Source: Clostridium thailandense
Lineage (GTDB): Bacteria > Bacillota > Clostridia > Clostridiales > Clostridiaceae
DNA: 34,374 nucleotides
Reading direction: 5' to 3'
Assembly: GCF_019207025.1 (NCBI RefSeq)
Contig: NZ_JAEEGC010000085.1
Location: forward strand, 1 to 34,374
Shown: piece by piece, positions 1 through 7,700 of the stretch
Numbering within the stretch: position 1 is the stretch's first letter
Layout of the letters: each line of letters opens with the position of its first letter
Notes under the pieces: generated by a model
Seen by the model: only the letters and a program-made list of their open reading frames with translations
Databases searched by the model: none
What the model was told of the DNA's origin: nothing
Translations under genes and position numbers: made by a program

Positions 1-110
1 TTCTTAGATTTTCAAAATACTGAGCTTTAGAATGATTAAAAGTTTTTATAGTGCTGAAGCTTGGTAACATCTACCGGAGCATAAGTTTACTTTCGGCCGT
101 GGACATCTAT
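1..110 (+). repeat. Intergenic repeat, copy A (~110 bp)
   Basis: This copy runs from the window edge to about base 110 and may start before it. It is closely matched, in reverse complement, by 34053-34157, and more loosely in direct orientation by 34192-34308. Shared blocks include an AGATTTTC(A/T)AAAATACTGAGCT stretch, AGTTTTTAT and CGGCCGTG. It lies downstream of buk and contains no convincing ORF. No transposase or target-site duplication is visible, so its mobility is unknown. Confidence 0.8.
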
Positions 111-121
111 ATTCAAGCTAT

Positions 122-1192
122 TTAATCTAAATCATATTCTCTAGCATTTTCCTCACCCTTTAGTACTCTAAGTGTACCTAAAGCTAGTGATTCCATTTCG
201 TTTTCTCCAGGAACTATTTCAACTGGTGCAATAAACTTAACTCGTTTTGTTATCCAGTCTGTTATCATTTTAGAATATGCTATACCTCCAGTAATAACAA
301 TAGCATCTACCTCTCCATCTACTACTGTTGCTAACTCACCTATACCCTTAGCAACTTGATAAGCCATAGCTTCATAGATCAGTTTTGCATTTTCATCTCC
401 ATTATCAATCATCTTTTCAACTTCTCTTGCATCAACTGTACTAAGGTAAGCTTTTAATCCACCGTTTCCTCTTAGCTTTTTATTCATGGTATTTTTATCA
501 AACTTTCCAGAATAGCAAAGCTCTATAAGCGGTCTGCAAGGAACTCTACCTGCTCTTTCAGGTGAAAAAGGACCTTCATCATCAGAAACTATGTCTACCA
601 TTTGGCCTTTATTATGAACACTTAGAGATATTCCTCCACCTAAATGAGCAACAACGAAATTCATATCTGAATATTTTTTATTATATTTATCAGCAACTTT
701 CATTGCTGTTGCTCTAGAATTGAGAACGTGGCTAGTACTTGTTCTTGGTATATCCGGCATACCTGATATACGTGCTATGTCTGATAACTCATCTACTCTT
801 ACAGAATCGTAAATATATGCTGGTATGTTAACAGTATTTGCTATCTCATAAGCTATTAATGCTCCTAGATTTGAAGCATGCTCCATAATAGGATTATTTT
901 TTAACCTATCTACCATTTTATCGTTAACTATATATGCTCCTGATTTTACTGAAGGAAGCATTCCACCTCTTCCTACCACAGCAGATAGTTCGTTAACATC
1001 GTATCCATTTTCCTTCAAGAATGAAAGTATCACTTCTTTTCTCATATTAAATTGTTCTGCAACTTTATTGTACTTCTCAGTCTCTTCTGTAGGATGATCA
1101 AGAGTTTTGCAGAATACTTCTTTTTCATTTTCATATATGGATATTTTAGTTGAAGTAGACCCTGGATTAATAGCTAATATTTTATAACTCAA
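122..1192 (-). CDS. buk: Butyrate kinase
   Basis: Butyrate kinase (acetokinase/ASKHA family) interconverts butyryl phosphate + ADP and butyrate + ATP. It is the cytoplasmic ATP-yielding last step of butyrate (or branched-chain acid) formation. The family phosphate-binding start ILAINPGSTSTKI follows the first residues, and HLGGGIS, the ITGGIAYS segment and a conserved C-terminus are present. I chose the TTG at 1192 because AAGGAGG lies 6-7 bases upstream; this gives 356 residues, the usual family length. A longer frame from 1300 adds 36 unlikely residues that read through a stem-loop. It follows iorAB on the same strand, separated by a repeat fragment and a hairpin. This suggests it handles acyl phosphates from 2-oxoacid metabolism, but no phosphotransbutyrylase gene is in the window. 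Confidence 0.95.
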   Translation of the reverse strand: MSYKILAINPGSTSTKISIYENEKEVFCKTLDHPTEETEKYNKVAEQFNMRKEVILSFLKENGYDVNELSAVVGRGGMLPSVKSGAYIVNDKMVDRLKNNPIMEHASNLGALIAYEIANTVNIPAYIYDSVRVDELSDIARISGMPDIPRTSTSHVLNSRATAMKVADKYNKKYSDMNFVVAHLGGGISLSVHNKGQMVDIVSDDEGPFSPERAGRVPCRPLIELCYSGKFDKNTMNKKLRGNGGLKAYLSTVDAREVEKMIDNGDENAKLIYEAMAYQVAKGIGELATVVDGEVDAIVITGGIAYSKMITDWITKRVKFIAPVEIVPGENEMESLALGTLRVLKGEENAREYDLD

Positions 1193-1208
1193 TGTTATTC
1201 CTCCTTTT

Positions 1209-1266
1209 TTAAAAGGCTGCTGCAAAATATACTGTATAGTTTTCTTTACTTTGCAACAGCCTTTTT
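1209..1266 (-). terminator. Stem-loop between iorB and buk (terminator or leader hairpin)
   Basis: Arms AAAAGGCTGCTGCAAA and TTTGCAACAGCCTTTT pair almost completely around a 20-25 base loop. On the minus strand it ends in GCCTTTT directly before the buk ribosome site. It could terminate or attenuate read-through from iorAB into buk. The U-run is short on this strand and better on the plus strand, where no gene precedes it. Confidence 0.6.
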
Positions 1267-1302
1267 CTGTTAATCTTTTTAATTTTATAAATGACCACAC
1301 TA

Positions 1303-1352
1303 GACACTTAACTTATACGCAGGGATATGTTAAGTGTCGGACGTGGGTATCT
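1303..1352. repeat. Partial member of the intergenic repeat family with perfect hairpin
   Basis: GACACTTAAC (1303-1312) and GTTAAGTGTC (1329-1338) form a perfect 10 bp inverted repeat. The loop holds TTATACGCAGGGAT, whose reverse complement occurs in copy C near 34267. The hairpin is followed by GTGGGTATCTATA, which resembles the ends of copies A and C. It looks like a rearranged end fragment of the same element, placed between iorB and buk. Confidence 0.55.
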
Positions 1353-1363
1353 ATAATAAATCC

Positions 1364-1933
1364 TTATACTAAATTCATTCCTGTCTCAAGAGCTTTTAAG
1401 TTAAGTTCTACAAATTTTGGTTTAACATTGTCTCTTATAATTTTTTCCCAATCTATTTTCTCAAGCTCCATTGATTTAATAATAGCTCCAAGTAAAATAA
1501 CATTCGCTACTTTTGAGTTTCCAAGTTCTTCAGCATGCTTTTGAGCATCAATTGCTACTGTTTTAACTTTTGCACTAAGTTTTTCTATAATCTCTGTAGG
1601 ATAATCTGCTTTTCCTGCAAGAATAGGCATAGAATCAATCTGAAAATCATTAACTACAACTTTTCCGTCTTTTTTCAAATATTCAAGCCATCTTAAAGCT
1701 TCCATTTTTTCAAAAGAAACTAGTATATCTGCTCCTCCAATTTCAATAACTGGGGATTGAACCTTGTCTCCATATCTAACTTGCGAAGAAACAGAACCAC
1801 CTCTTTGGGACATTCCATGAATCTCACTCATTTTTACATCATATCCTGCTTCCATAAGACCAGTTGTCAAAAGTTTACTAGCAAGTATAGTTCCTTGTCC
1901 ACCTACTCCTACTAAAAGAATACTCTTTACCAT
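1364..1933 (-). CDS. iorB: Indolepyruvate:ferredoxin oxidoreductase, beta subunit
   Basis: This is the small gamma/beta-type subunit of indolepyruvate:ferredoxin oxidoreductase. With IorA it oxidatively decarboxylates aryl 2-oxoacids (indolepyruvate, phenylpyruvate, 4-hydroxyphenylpyruvate) to acyl-CoA and reduces ferredoxin. The POR/gamma-domain signature is clear: VKSILLVGVGGQGTILASKLL at the N-terminus and the SEIHGMSQRGGSV segment. I start at ATG 1933 (189 residues, normal length), one base after the iorA stop codon, with a ribosome site inside the iorA end (GGAAAGGTGG). The frame could open 19 codons earlier inside iorA, but those residues are unlike the family. The 1 bp spacing implies translational coupling and equal subunit amounts. 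Confidence 0.95.
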   Translation of the reverse strand: MVKSILLVGVGGQGTILASKLLTTGLMEAGYDVKMSEIHGMSQRGGSVSSQVRYGDKVQSPVIEIGGADILVSFEKMEALRWLEYLKKDGKVVVNDFQIDSMPILAGKADYPTEIIEKLSAKVKTVAIDAQKHAEELGNSKVANVILLGAIIKSMELEKIDWEKIIRDNVKPKFVELNLKALETGMNLV

Positions 1934-1934
1934 A

Positions 1935-3716
1935 TTAAGCTTCCACCTTTCCAATAGCTTTTGTTGGGCAAACTTGAAGACAAACTTCACAGCCTACACA
2001 TGAATCTGAACCGATTTTTGCTTTCTTATTTTCCTTATCAAAGGATATAGCTGGACATCCTGTTTTTATACACATTTTACATCCAACGCATTTTTCCTCA
2101 TTAACACTGCATTTACTTTGGAATACATTAGTAAACTCTTTCTTATCACTTTCTGTTAACTTCTTAAGAACACATGGCCATCTTGTAATAATTACTGAAG
2201 GTTCATCAAGACTTAATGCCCAATCTAATGTATCCTTTACCAACTTAAGATTATTTGGATCTATTATTGCTATATTCTTAATACCACAAGCTTTAACAAG
2301 ATCCTCTATATTTGCTTCAACGGTTTCTTCTCCTTGAAGTGTATATCCTGTTCCTGGATTTTGTTGATGTCCTGTCATACCAGTTATTCTATTGTCTAGT
2401 ATTATATTAACCGTATTACCTTTGTTATAAGCCACTTCTAAAAGTGAGTTTATACCTGTATGCAAGAAGGTTGAATCTCCTAGCACTGATACAACTCTCA
2501 TTTTATTGTCTTGCTTCATGTTAAATACTTTTTGAGCTCCGTGTCCGATACTTAAGCTTCCACCCATACATACTGCTGTATCCATAGCATTATATGGAGC
2601 ATCAAAAGCCAAAGTATAGCAGCCTATATCTCCAGATACCATTACATTTTTTCTCTTTCCAAGCTCATAGAAGAAACCTCTGTGAGGACATCCTGCACAA
2701 AGTGCTGGTGGTCTTGGAACAACTTCATTTTTATCATAGTCTATTGTCTCATTTGCTTGGCCATAAATTGTTTTTCTTATAACATCTGGTGTCATTTCTC
2801 CGTAAGCTGGGAAAAGATTCTTTCCATAACAATCAAAACCTAATCTTCTAACTTCATCTTCTATATATGGATCATTTTCTTCTACAATATATAACTTATC
2901 AACCTTACCTGCGAATTCTTTAATTTTTTCAGTAGGAAGCGGATTAGTAAATCCTAATTTTAAATAAGAAGCTGTATCCCCAAATACTTCTTTAGCAAAA
3001 CTGAAAGCAGCTCCTGAAGCAATTATTCCAATCTTTGTATCGTTCCATTCAATGTAGTTTAATTCAGTTGTATTTGAGAATTCTAAAAGCTGTTTCATTC
3101 TTTCTTGTAATGATGCTCTAAGTTTTCTTGCATGAGCTGGAACTGTTAGATATTTTGCTGGATTTTTAGCATATTCTTTAATTTCAACTTCTTTTCTATC
3201 ATCACATTCAACTATTCCTTTGGAATGACATGCTCTTGTGGTCATTCTTATTAATACAGGAATATCATATTTTTCACTAAGTCCATAAGCCATCTTAACC
3301 ATATCTTTAGCTTCCTGGCTATTTGTAGGCTCAAACATTGCAACCTTAGCAGCTTTAGCATAATTACGGTTGTCCTGTTCTGTTTGTGAAGAATGTTGAC
3401 CTGGTTCATCTGCAGATATTAATACCATTCCTCCGTTAACGCCTGTATAAGCAAAAGTAAATAATGGGTCTGCTGCAACATTAAGACCTACATGTTTCAT
3501 TGCTGCTAGTGATCTTGCACCAGCAATAGATGCGCCTATTGCAGCTTCTACAGCAACCTTCTCATTCGGTGCCCATTCTGAATAGATTTCTTTATATAAT
3601 GCAACATTTTCTAATATTTCCGTACTAGGTGTTCCTGGATATGCTGAAGCAAATCTAACCCCTGCTTCCCAAGCTCCACGAGCAATAGCTTCATTTCCTG
3701 TTAATAACTTTTTCAT
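1935..3716 (-). CDS. iorA: Indolepyruvate:ferredoxin oxidoreductase, alpha subunit
   Basis: This is the catalytic large subunit (593 residues), dependent on thiamine pyrophosphate and iron-sulphur clusters. The N-terminal pyrimidine-binding part begins near GNEAIARGAWEAGV with the YPGTPSTE motif. The TPP-binding part has GDIGCYTL, GDSTFLHTG and the downstream LDN. The C-terminal ferredoxin domain has two clusters, CVGCKMCIKTGCP (imperfect spacing before the last Cys) and CVGCEVCLQVCP. It is first in the iorA-iorB transcript, with AGGAG before ATG 3716 and a leader of about 125 bases below a sigma-54 promoter. A role in Stickland-type aromatic amino acid breakdown, with buk downstream, is likely but inferred. 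Confidence 0.95.
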   Translation of the reverse strand: MKKLLTGNEAIARGAWEAGVRFASAYPGTPSTEILENVALYKEIYSEWAPNEKVAVEAAIGASIAGARSLAAMKHVGLNVAADPLFTFAYTGVNGGMVLISADEPGQHSSQTEQDNRNYAKAAKVAMFEPTNSQEAKDMVKMAYGLSEKYDIPVLIRMTTRACHSKGIVECDDRKEVEIKEYAKNPAKYLTVPAHARKLRASLQERMKQLLEFSNTTELNYIEWNDTKIGIIASGAAFSFAKEVFGDTASYLKLGFTNPLPTEKIKEFAGKVDKLYIVEENDPYIEDEVRRLGFDCYGKNLFPAYGEMTPDVIRKTIYGQANETIDYDKNEVVPRPPALCAGCPHRGFFYELGKRKNVMVSGDIGCYTLAFDAPYNAMDTAVCMGGSLSIGHGAQKVFNMKQDNKMRVVSVLGDSTFLHTGINSLLEVAYNKGNTVNIILDNRITGMTGHQQNPGTGYTLQGEETVEANIEDLVKACGIKNIAIIDPNNLKLVKDTLDWALSLDEPSVIITRWPCVLKKLTESDKKEFTNVFQSKCSVNEEKCVGCKMCIKTGCPAISFDKENKKAKIGSDSCVGCEVCLQVCPTKAIGKVEA

Positions 3717-3853
3717 AATTCCACTCCTATCAATTTTATAGTTAATATGAATAAATTAAATCTACTAACTTTTTATTGTAAATAACTCATGTAAAAATGC
3801 TGTTAATTTTATGCTTAATATAATAGTAATCCTTCTTATATCTTAAAAATATA

Positions 3854-3868
3854 GCAACTATCATGCCA
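3854..3868 (-). promoter_or_regulatory. Sigma-54 (-24/-12) promoter for iorAB
   Basis: The minus strand reads TTGGCATGATAGTTGCTAT, a close match to TGGCAC-N5-TTGCW. GG and GC are separated by exactly 10 bases, as RpoN promoters require. The predicted start is near 3842, about 125 bases before iorA. TGCCAGTTTGCAGACC lies just upstream (3880-3895) and, with the promoter's own TGGCAT, makes an inverted pair that may be part of an enhancer site. Confidence 0.75.
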
Positions 3869-3923
3869 ATATCGAAATGGTCTGCAAACTGGCATTCTAA
3901 TGTAAATGTTATCATTTCAATAT

Positions 3924-3971
3924 TAAAAAAGATGTAAACTAAGTTAACACCGTGTCAACTTAATTTACATC
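3924..3971 (-). terminator. Rho-independent terminator after the regulator remnant
   Basis: Minus strand: GATGTAAATTAAGTT pairs with AACTTAGTTTACATC (one wobble), extended by a GACAC/GTGTT top, then TTTTTT. It is a copy of the terminator at 17867-17914 and begins directly after the stop codon. Confidence 0.8.
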
Positions 3972-4073
3972 CTAATCCTGTTTCCTCTTTTTCCATAAGG
4001 CTGTTCTACTTATACCTAAGTGTTTAGCTATTTCTGTCTTCGTCATACCTTGATTGGACAGCATTTCTATCAT
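3972..4073 (-). CDS. Possible 33-residue Fis-type HTH mini-protein in the remnant
   Basis: ATG 4073 is preceded by GGAGG with a 5-base spacer and opens a 33-codon frame ending in TAG at 3972. Its product, starting MIEMLSNQGMTKTEIAK, is exactly the recognition helix-turn-helix at the C-terminus of the intact sigma-54 activator. A terminator follows directly. The same internal GGAGG-ATG exists in the intact gene, where it encodes Glu-Glu-Lys-Met, so the signal may be accidental. If made, the peptide might bind the same DNA, although Fis-type domains normally need dimerisation. Expression is unproven. Confidence 0.25.
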   Translation of the reverse strand: MIEMLSNQGMTKTEIAKHLGISRTALWKKRKQD

Positions 4074-4221
4074 TTTTTCCTCCACTTATTACAACCTCTC
4101 TACTTTTATCTATATATTTATGTACTCTCCCTTCTATTTCTTCCTTAACGCTGTATCTTTCAATATTAAAATCCATGGTTTTAGAGTTAAATATAAAATA
4201 AATAACATAGGAATGCCATCA

Positions 4222-4521
4222 TTATTCTAATGGAATCAATATTATACGTTGAAACGAAGTTAAATTAGTTCCAAATGAAATATCTTTCTTTAATAATGTA
4301 TATTTATTGCCAGAAATCAATAATATAGGTTCATTTTTTATGCCTTTACTAATAATTTTACATGATTTTTTTTGTTCTTTTAAATAATTAACCACTGAAT
4401 TCGTTAAGTCTTCCATACTTGAATTCATTTCATCTAATAATATTATAAGTGCAGTTTTCTCAATAGAATTTTTCTTAATTCTTCTTATAAATTTTGATAT
4501 CTCATTTTTCGCCCCAATCAT
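4222..4521 (-). CDS. Hypothetical 99-residue protein
   Basis: I do not recognise this protein. The frame has a good ribosome site (GGAGG, 8 bases before ATG 4521) and a TATACT -10-like box about 20 bases above that, so it looks real. The product is soluble, with no signal peptide or membrane segment. It has a basic N-terminus (KFIRRIKKNSIEK), a helix-rich first half and a beta-rich second half (ILLISGNKYTLL...FQRIILIPLE). It sits alone between the surface-protein terminator and the regulator remnant, reading toward iorA. Confidence 0.6.
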   Translation of the reverse strand: MIGAKNEISKFIRRIKKNSIEKTALIILLDEMNSSMEDLTNSVVNYLKEQKKSCKIISKGIKNEPILLISGNKYTLLKKDISFGTNLTSFQRIILIPLE

Positions 4522-4682
4522 AATATATTTTCCTCCGTTCTTATAGTATACAACTTTTAATTTTTACACTTTTTTACTTCTAAATACATACATTTTTTAT
4601 TATAGGTTATAACTACATCAAAACATTTTCCTCTCCACCCTGTACTTCTTTATAATCAAAGCCTGTTTCATTTATCACATCT

Positions 4683-4729
4683 AAAAAAAGGGAGCCCAAA
4701 ACCAGTTACTTAGTTCTGCGCCCCCTTTA
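4683..4729 (-). terminator. Rho-independent terminator of the surface protein gene
   Basis: Minus strand: AAAGGGGGCGCAGAAC pairs with GTTTTGGGCTCCCTTT (13 Watson-Crick pairs plus wobbles) around a 10-base loop and runs into a T-tract. It begins about 35 bases after the stop codon at 4764. Confidence 0.85.
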
Positions 4730-4763
4730 TACTAAATCTGAGGAAGCTATTTAATTCTTAAAA

Positions 4764-7700
4764 CTACTTACTTAATAAATCATAAATTTCATTCTGGACT
4801 TCAGCAGATACAACTCCTGTTCCTCCAAAAATAGTGACTGTTTTTAATTTGGCATTTTTTAAGTAAGTCTTTTGTGCTTCAGTAAGACTGCTGTCTACAA
4901 GCATCATAGGTGCCCCGTTATTTGCTGCATAAACACTTCCTGCTACTGCATCTGGAAAATTATTTCCTGATGCTATGCAAACTGTATTTCCTGACAAATC
5001 AAAGTTTTGTATTATATTAAGAGATGTTTCAAATCTGTCTGATCCTCCTATTCTCACAATATTTGTTTTGTCTATTGCTGCTATTTTAGCAACCTGATCT
5101 TCAACTTCTCTGCTTACAACTCCTTCTGCTCCTATAATATATACTTTACTTGGCTTTATTAATGAAATTGCTTTCTTTTCTATTTCTGGAATCTCATTTT
5201 TATTTACCATAAATATAGGATATTGTTTCATTGCAGCAATACTGCTTATTGATAGTGCATCTGGATAATTTTCTCCTGATACAATTACTATTGGTGTTCC
5301 TTCCGCTGCTCCAAGTGTATCAGCAATTTTTGCTGTAGTTTCAAATCTATCTGCCCCACCTAATCTAGTGATGTTTTGGAATCCAATTCCATTTATTTTC
5401 ACTTCCATATCCTTACTTACTACACCAGTTCCGCCAAGAACATATACAGTTCCTGTAGAATCCATATTATCTTTTAAATAAGCTAATATCTTATCTTGAT
5501 CTGCTTCATCACTTCCACCAAGTAGTATGGGAGCATTAAGTTTGTATGCTAGCACACTGCCAGTTAACGCATCTGGATAGTTTTCTGAGGATGCAAGTAT
5601 AACTTTTGAAACCTTTCCTGCGTAAGTTGCTTTTGCTATTGCAAGAGCTGTATCCACTCTATCTTCTCCTGATAATCTTTGTATTGCTGCGGCCACTGGT
5701 GTTACTGGAGCTGCTGAACCTCCGCCACCGCCACCTGATCCTCCAGTATAAACTGGTGTTGTGTCTTTTATTGTTATAACTAAAACTTGTACAGATCCTG
5801 CACTAAAGTTAAAGTTTAGTGTTGTTGTTCCTACAGACTGTTTTGCTAAATAAGCTTTTGTAATTGTTACTACATTATTGTTCACTGTATAATCTGTACC
5901 ATTTACCAAAGTATTAATTCCATTTGTAATACTAACTAAATTAGCTCCATTTAGAGTCATTGTAGTACTTATATCTGCTTGGTTTGAAACATTCTTATCG
6001 AAATCTCCTGTACTTGGATTTATATTTGTACTTATTGCATTCATTTTGAAGTCCCATTTTACAATCTCTTGTTCTACAGAAATTGTAGGACTTGTATATT
6101 GGCTATAACCATCTTTAGTTGCAACTATATAATAATCTGAGTTGGGGAATACCATCCATCCATAAGTTCCATTAGCATCACTTATTTGTGGATCTTTATT
6201 ATCATTAGGTTTAAATCCATCTATACCAGGAAGCACTACCATAGTATCTGGAGTTTTTCCTGCTGCCTTGTTTCTATCTGTATTTGCATAATATAAGGTT
6301 AGATTAACTTCTGAGATTACTTGTCCTGTAGCTGCATCTGTTATTGTACCATATGGATCTATTAAGCAGCTTTCTAATTTTATATCTCCACTGCTAGAAA
6401 CTGTAACATCAATATTTCCTATAATAATTTTTTGTCCATTTCCTAAATCATAAGTAACATTAAATTTAGTTTCTGTGTTATTTGCTAAACCTTTAACTTC
6501 AATTGTGCCATCTGCAGCAATTGATACACTAACTGTTTGTGTATTTCCAGAACTATCTGGTGTTGAAAAACCTATTTGAGTTAAATCTGTTAATGGACTC
6601 TTTGTACCATCTGCTCCTTGTACTACTACTGCATCTTGAGATTTTATTGCCACAGTTTGTGTTCCATCAGTCTCAGTTGTAGCCTGAGCAGGTATTCCCT
6701 TAATAACTTCTCCTTTATCATCTACCAAATCACCTGTTACTGCTTTTGTAGGTGTAGGTGGTGTTGGTGGTATATATGGCGAACTGCCTCCTCCATCAGA
6801 TGCAGGTGCTATATAAGTATACTGATCTGCTGAGCTTGTTGAACTTGTTCCACCTGCTGTTGTAACAGTTATATCTACTGCTCCTGCTGAACCTGCTGGT
6901 GCTGTTGCTGTTATCTCTGTGTCAGAAACTACAGTAAAGTTTGTTGCAGCCGTGCCTCCAAAGTTTACTGCTGTTGCACCTGTAAAGCCTGTACCTGTAA
7001 TTGTTACAGTTGTTCCTCCAGCTGTTGATCCATTAGATGGACTTACTGCTGTTACTGTTGGTGTAGCTACAGGTATATAATCATACCCATCATAATCAAC
7101 GAGTGCACTTGTTCCATATTGTGTTGTAACAGTTACATCAACCCATCCTGCTGAACCTGCTGGAGCTGTTGCTGTTATCTGTGTGTCTGAATCTACATGG
7201 AAAGCTGTTGCAGGAGTATTTCCAAACTTCACTGCTGTTGCTCCTGTAAATCCTCCTCCTGTTATTATTACTGTTGTTCCTCCTGAAGTCGATCCGCTAC
7301 TTGGGCTTACATTTGTTATTTCTGGTATATAAGTAAATTTGTCTGCTGAACCTGCTGAGCTTGTCCCATCTGGAGTTGTTACTGTTACATCCACAACTCC
7401 TGCTACTGCTGTATCTGCTGGCACTTTTGCTTCTATCTCTGTATCTGAAATTACAGTAAAATCTGTTGAAGCATTAATTCCAAACTTTACTGCTGTTGCT
7501 CCTGTAAATCCTGTACCAGTTATTGTTACTAATCTTCCTCCTAAAGCACCACAGCTTGACGCATTTACTGTTGTTACTGCTGGTGCAGCTGCTGCCGAAG
7601 GGAAATTAAGAACAATGTTATCAAAATTGGCATCGAGAGTTCCATCAACCATTAACTTAACAGAGGTTACGTTTTTAAAGTCTGGATTTGAGCTTAAATC

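Larger units (their letters stand above)
3903..4175 (-). pseudogene. Remnant of a PrpR_N-type sigma-54 activator
   Basis: This stretch is two pieces of the intact regulator at 17915-19789 joined together. Bases 3972-4083 appear identical to the end of that gene (the Fis-type HTH). Bases about 4085-4165 match its N-terminal PrpR_N segment near 19345-19425, with a few substitutions. The PAS and AAA+ parts, about 1.3 kb, are missing. The joint falls at CCTCC, present at both ends in the intact gene, which suggests a short-homology deletion. The PrpR piece and the HTH piece are in different frames, so no fusion protein is made. It includes the same terminator and about 20 bases beyond it. It sits just upstream of the iorA promoter. 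Confidence 0.85.
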
